64,000 bases of DNA from Conus ventricosus (Eukaryota; Mollusca; Gastropoda; Neogastropoda; Conidae): NCBI GenBank assembly GCA_018398815.1, contig CM031607.1, positions 81,043,439 through 81,107,438 on the forward strand. The letters run 5' to 3'. Shown one piece after another: positions 1-10,983 of this stretch (its first letter is position 1; the number at the start of each line of letters is the position of its first letter). The notes below the pieces were generated by a model that saw only the letters and a program-made list of their open reading frames with translations, was not told the origin of the DNA and made no database searches. The position numbers and the translations under genes are program-made.

Positions 1-139
1 ATTGTGACTCCTCAATGCAGGATCTTCACTCTTCTTCATCCACAATCTGTGAACTATCCTGCATGAGTCCCACCATGCACGCCGCTCTTGGTGAGACCTT
101 GCACTCACTCACAGAAGAGATAAAGATGCAGACAAAAGG

Positions 140-325
140 ATGATGATGATATAACAAGGATAATATAATGATAATGAAAATAATAATGATAATGATGGTG
201 ATGATGATGATGATAAACGTAATGATAGTATAACAAGGATAGTACAATGATAATGATAATGATGATGATGATGGCAATATGCTGATGATGATGATGGTGC
301 TGACGATGATAACAATGTGATGATG

Positions 326-368
<43 letters not shown>

Positions 369-447
369 CACAAATAATAATATAACAAGGACAATATAAC
401 AATGATGATGATGATGGTGATCATGATGATGATGATGATGATAAATA
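140..447. repeat. ATG/ATA trinucleotide microsatellite
   Basis: Imperfect runs of gatgatgat and ataataata with short interruptions. On the minus strand this gives low-complexity Ser/Tyr/Ile reading frames that have no coding value. It lies at the 3' side of the minus-strand non-LTR remnant at 949-1299, and simple-sequence 3' tails are common in such elements, so it may be that element's tail. Confidence 0.9.
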
Positions 448-948
448 AGAATAGTAACAAAAGAGGCATGGGAAAAAGCAGACTAGCGTCGAGGTCCAAC
501 GAGTGGTATGACTGGCTGCATCCTTGATACTGGTCATGGTCAATTGACAACAGAACTGGGAGGAGGTAATAATACTGAAAGTCAAGATCCACCACTGATC
601 ATCTCTATCACGCTTTTGGCTGGGGTGAAAAAAGCGGCGGTGAAACCAAAAAAAAAATGTATTCGGTTGATTTCTAATCTCTGTTTTCAGCCCTTCCATG
701 ATCATTCGCACTGCCCGTCTGTTGAGCCTGTTTGAGTCTTTCGCTCTCAGTCCCGTCCGTGGACACACCAACCCCCAGATCTGGTCACATCCTTGGTTCA
801 TCCTTCCGTAGAGCCGGCAGCATTGTGAATTCTGTTTCAACCAGTCTTACCCTGACCTCAGATCACTGGTCTGTCCTGGTCATTGAAACTGCTCTGAACC
901 CTCGGTTCCTGCCAGACATGTGAAGACAAGATTCTTCTTCTCCAACGC
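448..948 (-). other. Probable 3' region of a non-LTR retrotransposon
   Basis: No convincing gene. It follows the RT-element C-terminus at 949-1299 on the minus strand and runs into a trinucleotide tract, the expected place for a 3' untranslated region. Short plus and minus ORFs here (for example 508-735) are not recognisable. Confidence 0.4.
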
Positions 949-1299
949 TCAGATGGGGATGCCAGTTGCACGCACGAAGTTGGCTGTCCTCCGTAGGTCC
1001 GCCAGGTCCCCGTAGAGCTTGGCCCTCAGAGCCACTGGCTTCGGCCATGTGTCCTGCCTGGCAGTAGCATGGAGGTGACAGTCCTGCAGTATGTGCGCGG
1101 TGTCCATTTCGGCCTCTCTGAATGGACACATCGCCAACTCGCCAATCGTGTACTTTTTGTACATGTGTGCATTCAGTCTGTTATGTCCAGTCCTTAGTCT
1201 GAACAGTAGCACTTGATCTTCTTTGCTTAGATGGTAGTAACAGTCAGTCTGGTTGGAATTTGGGTGTTGCTGTTTCCATTTCGATCTTAGGGTGTTCAA
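949..1299 (-). pseudogene. C-terminal end of a non-LTR retrotransposon Pol
   Basis: A 116-codon minus-strand frame matches the tail of mollusc jockey/RTE-like Pol proteins as I remember them. The sequence shows an LRTGHNRLNAHMYKK stretch and then a Cys/His cluster (CP, then H about 13 residues on, then C), which resembles the C-terminal zinc-binding region after RNase H in these elements. A WP-LRAKLYG tail follows. Upstream RT and endonuclease domains are missing: the homology stops near 1300, just before the outer LTR element begins at about 1346. It is therefore a truncated, non-functional copy. I am confident it is non-LTR Pol and less sure of the clade. Confidence 0.7.
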
Positions 1300-1345
1300 G
1301 AATGTGAAGACAAGACCATCGCCTCTACTACCCTGACTCCTTTCG

Positions 1346-1395
1346 TGAGATCAGTTCATGAGCGTAAACCTCCTCATCGAAAAGGCATTTGACCT
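1346..1395 (+). repeat. Start of the 5' LTR of element B (split off by element A)
   Basis: The last 35 bases (GTAAACCTCC through GGCATTTGACCT) match 13395-13424 with small indels; the 3' LTR of B then continues with the sequence that resumes at 9344. The exact first base is uncertain because the LTR edges are degraded. Confidence 0.55.
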
Positions 1396-2783
1396 TGTCA
1401 CGACAAAAAAATTAAACACACCTATCTTGGGGAAACAACCTAACTGGAGTCCGCCAGCCATTATGTTCGGACCTAAGTCCAAACTCAAAACATTCTTAGC
1501 GCAGAAAGACCGGGGGGCCATAGTCGGCGTTCCGCCAATTAAGCTTATGGAAGTTCACACGAACGGTCCGACCCACCCAGACTACTAACCTTTGACCGAC
1601 GCTCGATTCCTGCCCAAACGTGACCTCATTACCTGGCCAGTCCTTATCCGGCCAATTGAAACCACGCAGGTTTATTTAGACATCTGTAGACGCCCACCCG
1701 AGACTCAGCTACAACTTTAGAGTGACCACAGCCATGACCACACGCACCATTAAGTAGGAAAGGGGGAAGTAGTGGTGGTGGGGTGAAATCTTGCTAATGC
1801 AATTAAATGACCAATTGACCACCACAGAGAGGAAGCTGTAACGGGACTGGCGATGTTCATATCCAATGGAATTAAAGGAACAACTTCGGGTGTCAGGGTA
1901 AAAATACTGGACCATTGGTACTCGCGCCCTTTTTGGACCAGATCGGAACGAATACAAAAAGAATGCCTTGAGTGAGAGGAACAGAAGAACAGGAGAAGAA
2001 CGAACAGCGAGAGACGGGAGAGAGAGGTTCGAGTGGAGCTCTGCAGAGAAAGGCAGAGAGAGAGAGAGATAGGAGAGAAGAGAACCAAGTTGAATGATTA
2101 GCATGAATAGTCTGCAAGGAAGACTGAGGAGAGAAGTGAAGAGAAGAAAGATTAGCTATTTTTAAGAAGAAAAGAAAAAAAAGAAAAAAGAAAAGAAAAA
2201 GCAACCATTTCCCAATAGATAAGAGCAACTAGAAGAAGAGAAGAAGAGAAGTGTCAATTGCGTAATGCAGGAAAAAGAAAGAGAACAATCGATGATGAAT
2301 AGTCACTGTTCTAACGCCAAACCGGTTCGCCCTCATACCTGCTGCGTCACTTCGCCAAGCAGAACCACAGACCAACGCCTACATCTCACCTGACCACGCC
2401 ATCAGACCAACCAACCAGCCGCATTGTGTCGTTTGTGAAAGTGAAACAGTGAAAAGAAAAAAGAAAAGAAAAGAAAAAGACAGTGATTCGTGAATCTTAA
2501 GATCACCTGGCCAGTTAAAGTAGAAATCTGTTTATAGAATCACCGGGTTATTTTAATTGATTATAGATAAATGATTTTTGGTGAAGTTTCAAAAAGAGAA
2601 ATGTTTATTTGTTGATCTTATGCATGATGTACTTTCAATGATCATGTATAGTATAGTTATAGAAATTTACTATGGTTTGATGTACGAATGCATGAAATAT
2701 GAAGTGATTGTAAGAGCATACTGTGATGTGTTCTTGGGCTGTGCGCTAGGCCGTCCCTCACTACATTACACCGAGGTTTGACA
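1396..2783 (+). repeat. 5' LTR of element A
   Basis: Begins TGTCACGACAAAAAAA and ends ACACCGAGGTTTGACA, giving the TG...CA ends usual for LTRs. It is collinear with 7959-9343 and, in reverse complement, with the solo LTR at 33739-35099. It contains a purine-rich GAGAGA patch near 1970-2170. Promoter and polyadenylation signals are presumably inside but I could not place them securely. Confidence 0.9.
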
Positions 2784-3540
2784 ATTAAATTGCGACCTCC
2801 AGGAGATGCTCCCATTAATATAATCGTTCAACTCTCTCTCAGAGAGAACTTGGGATTCAAGATGGTAATTCCTAAGACATGGATGTCTGACTGTAAGGTT
2901 CCTTCCCAGAGATGAGTTAAATACTAGCGTGGCATTGCTTCCAAATATTATACTAACTACTTTGGCATTTCATAGCCCCAGTGTACTCATTTCGCACGAG
3001 ATTAACCTATAATTCACTCTCATAGTTGTCAGCGCTCCTCTTATAAAAACATGTACGTGATCCCGAAGCAAATATTAACATTCATAAGGATGTGCTATTA
3101 CTCAATCTGTCGGTAACCACCATTTGCTGTCGTAGGTAGTAAATCTTTCAAACAAAAAAAAGAGATATAATGCGAAGAATAGACCACCCCTACTTGAACA
3201 ACATGTGAGCGACGCTCGTGATCAAGGTTACACAGGAGATGATTGCAGCATTTGTGAAAACCAGCATAAGATGAAAGGGGATGAACGCCAAAGACGACGT
3301 GTCCCCGGGAGAAATAGCAGAGTCGGGAAACAGAAAACATAAGGATCAGGCAAATGATAATCAGGCTAGGGAACGCAGAACAAAAACTACGGGAAGCGCA
3401 GGAACAAAAAAAAGCAGGAAACTGCAAGATAAAGGTTTCAATTAGATGTTGCGAAAGTGAAATACCACAAGGAGACCACCGATGATGTAGCTCACGAATC
3501 CCGTGACGCTGTGCCAGCTATGCTCTCCCCACCCAAGTTG
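2784..3540 (+). other. Leader and degraded 5' gag region of element A
   Basis: Directly after the LTR, at about 2790-2806, GCGACCTCCAGGAG sits where a tRNA primer-binding site would be, but it lacks a clean TGG start, so the primer cannot be named. The rest has no open frame on the plus strand; the minus ORF 3098-3427 has no recognisable features. Confidence 0.45.
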
Positions 3541-4260
3541 CCAATTTCTCTAGCAGGCAACCGATTCGATGAAGCATAACATCAGCTTTTCAAACGTTTG
3601 CGACCATCAGGTTGTGCCTTCAGAAATAGCAGTCATTTTTGTCCGCGTTACTGAACGGTTAAGGCATTACAAATTTTTCACTGCTTACCAGCCGAACATG
3701 CATCTGAATTCGGCGCTGTGAAAAACGCTGATGAAGAGGATTGACCCACAGAGGAGGGTTACAGAAAAATTTATCCGTTCCGCTAATTAACAAGACAGTG
3801 AACTACACTCATTTGGGCACCACGTTTGCTCACTTATTTTTAAAAGTGGATTTGTTGAGTGGACGAAGAAGGAGTTCGTTGATGAAATACTAGTTATGAA
3901 AGAACAGATTTTGTCAGTTTGCGGCCCTGAGTTAACCCAACATTTGAAAGAAGACTGCCAGACAGCAGGAGAGTTGGTGAAGTTCGCAAGCGTGTATAGA
4001 GAGGCACGTTTGGCACGAAGTGCAGGAGACACAGTGCTAGCACAGTGAAAGATGCAAAGAACAGGATTTATCTGCACAAGACTGCAAAACCCAGTGTGGG
4101 GCAGAAGAAGGGCAAAGGGAAATTAGGTTTTCATTTGTCCACAAACGGGACATGTGGCGAGGGATTGTCGCATGATGTTCCAGAAGCAGCAGCCGTGCAA
4201 GAGGTGGATAAGGTCGCCAAGAACGACCTGCATGAAAAACCAAAAGGATTCATCTGAAGA
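3541..4260 (+). pseudogene. gag: gag remnant with CCHC zinc knuckle (element A)
   Basis: Around 3850-4010 the plus strand reads as a Gag-like helical segment (ELVKFASVYREARLAR). At 4127-4173 it reads VFICPQTGHVARDCR, a retroviral-type CCHC knuckle that has lost the first cysteine (Val at that place) but keeps C, H and C with usual spacing. Gag would form the particle and the knuckle would bind RNA. Frames change several times, and no single ORF covers the gene. The element boundaries and the protease that follows support the assignment. Confidence 0.7.
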
Positions 4261-4329
4261 GGTGAGTGCAGCGTTATGGCTAGCTCTGAGACAAGCATCA
4301 GTGTCAGAGATGAGCACAAGCCTGATGGT

Positions 4330-4620
4330 TCGGTTACCAGTGAAGAAGGGTGGATTGGCCACAGAGGGTGGAAAGTTGTTAACGAGACACTGTTGTCAGC
4401 GTAGATACGAACAACGCTGGTCGATAAACTGAATTTTACATGCAAAATCCATACCTGTACGCTAATCGATCACTGTGAGGGAGTTCCCATAGCTAAGAAT
4501 AATACTACGCCCTTACTTCTCAGCGAGTGGTCTGCGTGTATGGAGAAAGCCCCTTCAACGATCTGATCATGGAAATATTCCAGGTGCAAGGACCAGGGAT
4601 CCTGAGTTTTTGACTGCTAC
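4330..4620 (+). pseudogene. Retroviral-type aspartic protease remnant (element A)
   Basis: The segment after gag reads, with frame changes, as the protease region of gypsy elements. TLIDHCEGVPIAKN lies near 4458-4495, and a DLIMEIFQVQGPG stretch near 4560-4595 matches the 'DLIxGNIPGA' block that ends the protease in related elements. The catalytic DTG is not intact: the site near 4400 reads as a degraded 'DT'. The protease would cut the Gag-Pol polyprotein; this copy cannot. Confidence 0.55.
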
Positions 4621-4879
4621 AGGTCAGCATTCAGACACCAGCAAAAGAGATAAGGTTTGTTAAACCGTTGGTTTTTACCAGAAGGAATCAGCAAATTGGT
4701 GTCGCCTATGATTTAGGCAGCGCAGGAATCAAGACCCTTCGCTCGTGAAGGCTGGGAGTTGGCAAAGGTAGAGAAAACAGGAAGGTTAGAGGAGGTTGAA
4801 CAGAAATGATCTTGTAACGGCGGCTGTTGTACCGAGTGTTCACCAGGGAAAGACAGTAGTACCACTCATTATAGGTACC

Positions 4880-5885
4880 AGCATTTTCGTACACGCGTCA
4901 TGTCATGTCACGAGTCCTCATGGCGGGTAATCTCGCACCACAAAACACGAACCGTGTTTTTTGATGACTTTCATGGCCAACAAGGCAACATAAAAGCGTT
5001 CTGCTTTCATGTATGTTGCAAAGGTCAGCCAAAGAGGGGTGAAAGAAGCCCTCTTAAAACCTCCCCCTTTAATTACACACCGGTCAGTGAGATGCTGTTT
5101 GATCTGATTGCCCAATCGCGCCCTGTTTCCAAAGGGCGGCACCGGTATGTGTTGACGCTGGTGGACAAGCGACCAATACCCAAAGCGTTGCATTAAACGT
5201 AGATACCCACAGGTCGCGAAGGCTGTAGACATTCTCTCTCAAGCTGGGTGGCCAGCAGCAAGATACTCAGGACAGGGGTCACAGTTTCACCTCAGCGTGA
5301 TGAGGGAGGTCAACAGGCTCTAGGATCACACAGCTCTCACTACCCCATACCATCCACAAAAGCAATGGCTTGTGAAAGATTCAACGGTGTGCTGATGGGC
5401 ATCTTAAAGAACTCTGTGAGGAAAAGGCCAGCAATTGGGACCGCAACATTCCAGTTCTCACGGTGTCCTACAAGAAGCCCCTCAGAAAGCACAGGCTTTT
5501 CGCCATTTACTGCTGTCTGGCGGACAGTTCGGACCGTTGTCATTCTCAAAGAGTTCGTGGTCCGAGACATAACGAGTTCCGATAAATGTTCAAAACCACA
5601 TATCATAATGGGTAGACATACCAATATCATCGAGGAGACATGTAAATGGCGCAAGGAATTTCAGGAGGCTATAGGGTCTCCAGAAGAAGCAAAACAGATA
5701 GGTGAGGAAAGCAAATCCTCAAGGTGAGGGAATCCAAGTCCTGTAACTGCTTCCCACGGAATAACAACAAGCTCCATACATTGGAAGGGTACCCTTCACC
5801 AATCATTGAAAAGAGTAGATCAGACGACCGAAAATCGATGTGAAGGGGAAATCAAAAACTTTTCCATGCATAAATGTTTACTCCG
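4880..5885 (+). pseudogene. Integrase remnant, with HHCC finger, DDE core and C-terminal domain (element A)
   Basis: The N-terminal finger is visible as a His pair near 4895-4910 and FCFHVCC near 5000-5020. The DDE core has its first Asp in RYVLTLVD (5143-5166), the second in DRGHSFT from 5271, and the Glu in ERFNG (5374-5388). The second Asp and Glu are 103 bases apart, against 108 expected for a D-x35-E spacing, so indels are likely. TGFSPF at 5491-5508 is the usual block after the core. Near 5740-5870 the strand reads NNKLHTLEGYPSPIIEKS and KIDVKGEIK, typical of the C-terminal domain of gypsy integrases. It would insert the cDNA into the genome. Its place before RT is the key oddity. It is frameshifted and not functional as read. 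Confidence 0.85.
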
Positions 5886-6099
5886 CAAATAATTCCGCGA
5901 GAGAGTCAGCACATAGGCCAGCATGCAATCATTGATGGAGGTGAGGGAGACCAGCAAGGAAGGGAGATATTTGTTTTGCCTGAGTTTCCAGGGGATGAGT
6001 CATACAGGGATGTGTCCTGTATGAAGGCTAGACAGTAAGACAGGAGGAATAGTGATCCTAGAACATATAGGCGTTCCCTGACGGATAAACCCGGCAGGC

Positions 6100-6700
6100 A
6101 CAACTCTAGAAACATGTACGTCGGATTTAACATCGCATGAAACCCGTACATGTGAACAGCCACCCTATCCCCATATGCCACCAACAAGTGATCGAGGAGG
6201 AGGTAAAAAGTGATGTTGGACATTGGGTGAATGAACCCCAAATCAATCATAATAGTGCACCCGTCGTCTAGTGAGGAAAAAGTCGTGACATCGATTCTGT
6301 GTCACTATAACGTCTGACCAGTGCACCTAGGGCGATGCCGAGGTCATACCAACATGGAACCCCTGATCGTCTGATCGCCACAAGCAAGAGCCATATTTAC
6401 ACCCAGATCGATCCTGAGCAAGTACTGGCAATAGCCTTGAGTGATGCCTCAAAGGAAGTCCGACAGCCATGTTTTTCCACTCCTATGGGGCTAACCATGG
6501 CGAGTACCCTTTTGGGATGTTCAACGACCTGCGGTCTCTCTCGAATGATGAGAAGCTTTTGACGGGATTGGAAGGCGTTTGTGAATGTCATGGATGAAAT
6601 CTGATACAAATCCGAGACAGGAGGAGCCAACATGAGGCAGCTAGACATTCTTGGAAGGTTGAGACAACCAAACTCACACAACCAACAAAGTCCAGTTGGC
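6100..6700 (+). pseudogene. Reverse transcriptase remnant (element A)
   Basis: The N-terminal part reads HPIPICHQQVIEEEVKSDVG and then NHNSAPVV (about 6155-6265), the conserved lead-in to gypsy RT. PDRLIATSKSHIYTQID (6361-6411) holds the first catalytic Asp. A TPMGL block (about 6478-6500) and SRMMRSF (6538-6560) follow. At 6581-6601 the frame reads VNVMDEI where FIDD or YxDD is expected, so the second catalytic Asp appears as Glu, a further sign of decay or error. RT copies the element RNA into DNA. Several frameshifts break it. Confidence 0.8.
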
Positions 6701-7440
6701 TTTTCCACCTACCTGAGTTACCTAAGGATTTTGTCGTCGTAGTAGGCGACACAAAGCACCGAAAGAGGAAAGGTGAATGAAGATATTGAATCAGCAGAGA
6801 CCAAAGACCAAAACAGGAAGTCGGAGTCTGCTAGGGTTTTATTGGTTCTATAGGGAGTTGTATGTTCAAATTCGCAGCAATCACGAGTCCTCTCAGTGAT
6901 TAGATCAAGCAGGAAACCGGGCAGTGTCGAGTGGGTCAACGCTGCAGAGCAAGCACAGCAGACGGTGTTGGAAAAGACTAAGGTTCCCGACCCAGCATGA
7001 AGCTACACAATATTCCAAACCCATTTTTGTTGCGACATGCATCCAGCTGGATAGGTGCAGTAATGTTACAGGACAATGAAGGGGTCAGTTTCCTGTGAGA
7101 TACGCTAGCTTGAAGTTTTGACAAAGTGTGAAGAAGGGAAACGCAACGTTGGAGAAGGAGTGTTTACTTTGGTGTGGGCCGTGCAGAAGTTCTCACAAAT
7201 ACTTGTAAGAAGGAGTGCGTGATCCGAGACGGATCATCAACCACTCAAGATTTCCTGCATGAGCGCAGTTTGAAAACAGCAGGGTTTCGGCGTTGGGCAA
7301 TGGCACATCAGGCCCTACAGTACCGAGTTGCATACATACCCGGTCGACATGATATGTCGGAGCGACTAATTCAAGAAGGTCGTGTAAGTCTACAAGCTGC
7401 AACTCAGAGGAAGTCAGTCATATCCGGCGGTGCTTTGTGA
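6701..7440 (+). pseudogene. RNase H remnant at the end of pol (element A)
   Basis: The clearest part is 7174-7440, which reads FRRWAMAHQALQYRVAYIPG near 7285-7344. This matches the end of gypsy RNase H, where RWAL-LQ-Y-Y-V--I-G is usual before the tether. RNase H would remove the RNA strand from the RNA-DNA hybrid. No integrase follows: the frame ends and about 520 bp of untranslated sequence leads to the 3' LTR. That supports the RT-RH-last order. Confidence 0.72.
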
Positions 7441-7958
7441 GAATAATGTGTTGATATCCATTATTTTGATTGGGAATGTTCATTCCCATGGGGCTAAGGG
7501 TCATGTATTTTTTTTTTTGTGTGAGACTTGTTCATATTGTCTTTGTAACTTGTTCATTGGATGTAGTATATCTTGGAGCATACAGTCGCTTGTGAGTGAT
7601 CATTATTTGCAATAAGGGAGATGAGATCCCTCATAGTGTCATAGAGCCGCGATCAAATTATATTGTGCGTTTCATAAGAATTGGTAAAAGAGAGATGGCA
7701 AACTCCGCAGGTAGGGATTGCATAAGTGCCACAAAGGTCGTTATAAATGAGTTGAAATAACTCAAGACGCACTCAAAGATAACTCATTGAGTGTCATTCA
7801 CTAATGGTATATTTATCAAATTATAAATCCGTTTGTTGTATAAAGTATTTTCCAAACTTTTTGCGATAGGTTTGTAGGTCTGTGTGTCAGCAAATTCGGT
7901 TTGTCCTTTTTGTACCGTTTGGTTTTGAACAATCGGAGCATGGTCTTTTGCAAGGAAA
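7441..7958 (+). other. 3' untranslated part of element A
   Basis: AT-rich, without a supported gene. It ends in AAGGAAA just before the 3' LTR, a weak match to a polypurine tract. The ORF 7430-7615 has no recognisable features. Confidence 0.5.
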
Positions 7959-9343
7959 TGTCACGACAAAAAAAGTAAACACCTAACTTGGAGGAAACAA
8001 CCTAACTTGAGGGAGTCGCCAAGCCAAGTTGTTCGAGGACCTAAGTCAAACTCAAACATTTCAGGCGTCAGAAAGACGGCCCATAGTTCGGTCCGGCCAA
8101 TTAGCGCGTGCAGGTTTCATCCGAGACGGGGTCCGACCCACCCCAGACTGAAGAAGTCGCTTTGACCGTCGCCGCGATGTCCTGCCCAGACGACCTCAGT
8201 ACCTGTCCACCTTATCCGCGCAATTTGTGAACCAGCGTCTTGTTATTTAGACATCGTGGCGCCCACCCAGACTCCGCTAGCCACTTTAAGTGACCCTAGG
8301 TCCCACACGGCACCATTAAGTAGGAAAGGTGAAGGTATGTTGGTGGGGGTGTAAATCTACTAATCAATTACACTGACCAATTGACCCACCACAGAGAGTA
8401 AGGCCGTGTAGACGGACTGTCGAGATGTGATCCCAATGAATTAAGGAGAACAACTTCGGGTTCAGGGAAAAATACTGACCCAATGGAACCGGCCGCGTTT
8501 TGGACAGCATCGAACGCATAAGAAGAATGCTGATGAGAGAACAGGAAGAACAGGGAAAACGTACAGAGAGAGAGGAGAGAGGGAGTCTTCGGAGTGAGCT
8601 CTGCAGAGAGAAGGGCAAGACGAGAAGAGCGATAGGAATAAGAGAACCAGTTGAAATTAGCATAGATAGTCTGCAAGAAGGCTGATGAGAGATGTGGAGA
8701 GAGAGAAAGAGTGGCTAATTTATGAAAAGAAGCAAGAATAGAAAAGAAAACCAGAAAAGAAAATCAACCATTCCATTTATAAGACAGACTATATGAGAAA
8801 GAGATGAGAGAGAGTGCCAATGCGTTTAAGTCAATGAAAGAAAGAAGAGAACAGATCGCTTGTTATAAGGCACTGTTCTACCCTAACCGGTTGCGACTCA
8901 TACCTGGCAGCTCACTTTCGCCAAGCAGACCACAGAACCAACCCACATCTCACCTTACCATGCGCCATCAACCAAAACCATGCCGGCTATTGGGTCTGTT
9001 TTGAAAGTGACAGTGAAAAGAAAAAGAAAAGAAAGAAAATGACATGATTCGTGAATAGTTAAGATCAACCTGGCTCAGGTAGACAGTTAAAATCTGCTTT
9101 ATCCCTTAGTTAATGATGTGTTAGATATATGATTTTGTGAAGTTCAAGGAAAAGGAGAATGTTTTATTTTGTTTGATTCTTATATTGCATTGAGTTCTTT
9201 CTAGGATCATGTATAGTAAAAGTATATTGACTTTACTAGGGATTGATGTACGAATGCATGTATATGTATGAGATTATAAGACAACGTGAGTGTTTTGGGC
9301 TGTGCGCTAGTCCTTTCCTCCACTGACATTACACCGTTTGACA
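7959..9343 (+). repeat. 3' LTR of element A
   Basis: Collinear with 1396-2783 over its full length with many one-base indels. Starts TGTCACGACAAAA and ends ACACCGTTTGACA. Shared landmarks include AACAACCTAACT, GACCAATTGACC, CTGCAGAGA and GGGCTGTGCGCTAG. Confidence 0.9.
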
Positions 9344-10633
9344 GCTGAGATAAGGACGTTACTAGTAACACATAGGTAATCGACCATTTATAGGTAACGA
9401 GACCAAATTACCAGGGTACCTTACCCCAACCACAACGGCAACTGAGTGAAAGAAGGCCAAGTGTCCAATGATAAACACAACCTAAAGAGTTCGGACCTGC
9501 GCCATGGCGAAAGGGGAAGGATTAACCACTACGACCTCGTGCGTTCCAAGAGCGCGAAATGCGCGGACAGCAAGGTCTTTTTGTAAACAGTCCAGTGAAG
9601 AGCAGGGTCCTTGAGTCGTTCGATGTGTTGACCGGGTCAACTGTGGGTTCTTATTATTCAGCTGGCTGAATGCTTGAGGGTTTTAGTAGCCCTCCTTATG
9701 ATAATAACTGTGTTGATAACCACCGAAGTCCGGGAATTTTTTCGATTCAATCTGGACTAAGTGTGTTGTTTCTAATCAATTAGGTAGGGTTGTGTAAATG
9801 CAATTGTGGAAAGAATGTAGCGAATGGAAAATACAGGTACTTTGAACGAGTTTGAGAAGCAGCGTGGACAAAGGCAGGCCCGAGGCTGACTATCCTTTGT
9901 ATTCCCTCCCTATATAAACTGAGGAGAACTACGCGAGGCGATAAGACACACCAAGAGAGAGAGGAGAAAGGCAGGGGAGAGAGAGAGATGAAGGAGTGAG
10001 CAGGACAGAGCAGGGTCGAGAGAAACGTGGTCTGTAGATAGAAGAGACAGCAAGGTCTTAGCGATAAGAGACAAGCCGAAGAAAAAAACTAATTTGAAGC
10101 CCAAGTGGTTGAAGACAGATAAACTGAAATTGAACCCAGATGGGTAAAAGAGGCGAAGAAAAGAGTTCTACGTCAAGATCCCAGAGACTTCCACGAAGAC
10201 CCAGATCCTGAAACCTGTAGCCAGTCAACCAATGGCATCACCATCAGCAGTGCGAAGAAGACGTGAAGAGACTGTTTCCAAGACTGTGGTTTTGTGAAAG
10301 CGTGTTTTGTGGTGTGAAAAAAGCTGGCAATGTAAATGTCATTTTTTTTAACCCGGGATAGAATAATGAATCTTTTTTTGATATATGCAATGTTGTGATT
10401 GATTGTTCATGATAAATTATATGAGCCAATCCGAAATTGATATTTCACTTTTCTCAGTCGTGTAAGGAGAGAAACGAATGCTGACATCCTATTCCCATAG
10501 CAGCAAGATTGATGGCGCATAGATGTGCCATATGCTGGATGGAGTCAAAGATAACCTTGGTGTGTAAAGCCTGACAAATAAATACAGACACTTAGTGCAC
10601 TTACTCAATACATCACATTTTCCCCCCATCTCG
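9344..10633 (+). repeat. Main part of the 5' LTR of element B
   Basis: Direct repeat of about 13435-14710. It resumes exactly where element A ends, with GGACGTTACTAGTAAC matching GGACGTTGAACGTAGTA of the 3' copy. It contains CTATATAAACTGAGGAGAAC near 9911, a TATA-box-like LTR promoter with purine-rich sequence downstream; the 3' copy has CTTATAAACTGAGGAGAAC. Confidence 0.8.
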
Positions 10634-10983
10634 GACTAAGTGGCGAGCCTGCACAGATTGCAAGCCAAATATTTTTCACGAGGAAAACAAATAATACTAA
10701 GTTATACTGGGCAACGTCCACTAAAGGCAATTTTAAATTACTCTTCGATATTAATTCCTTTAGTTCTTTGATGTTGAGTATGACCTTGTTAGGGTTGTAT
10801 AACTCAAAGTCTTCAGAAAACGAAGAACGAGTTCTAGTCTTAACTCGCACAAAGCTGTGTTTAAGATTAAGGCCCTTTGTGTTAGGAACACACCCTGGTT
10901 GTGTACTCATAACGTTTATAATTCACTGTTGACTGACTTTTTACCGGTTTATAACAACTGTTTTAGTGGTGCTAAAACACAAA
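10634..10983 (+). other. Primer-binding site and leader of element B
   Basis: TGGCGAGCCTGCACAGA at about 10640 follows the LTR end and begins with TGG, the expected start of a tRNA-complementary primer-binding site. The rest, up to the gag ATG at 10984, is AT-rich leader. The minus ORF 10605-10910 overlaps the leader and is unsupported. Confidence 0.5.

Larger units (their letters stand above)
1396..9343 (+). mobile_element. Ty3/gypsy LTR retrotransposon of Gmr1-like gene order (element A)
   Basis: Two direct repeats of about 1.39 kb (1396-2783 and 7959-9343), both starting TGTCACGACAAAA and ending TTTGACA, bound a 5.2-kb interior on the plus strand. The interior carries, in order, gag with a zinc knuckle, aspartic protease, integrase, reverse transcriptase and RNase H. 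In ordinary Ty3/gypsy elements integrase comes last; integrase before RT is the arrangement described for Gmr1-like elements. All coding parts are broken by many frameshifts and stops, so this copy is dead or the sequence is indel-rich. The target duplication is not clean: GACCT (1391-1395) on the left and GCTGA on the right. The uninterrupted site in the 3' LTR of B suggests the right-hand copy has lost bases. Confidence 0.88.

Noticed and set aside
1391..9348. Mismatch of flanks (GACCT and GCTGA) as proof that element A arose by recombination between two elements
   Set aside because: The intact LTR of element B at 13413-13445 shows that both flanks belong to one interrupted sequence, so a decayed duplication is the simpler reading.
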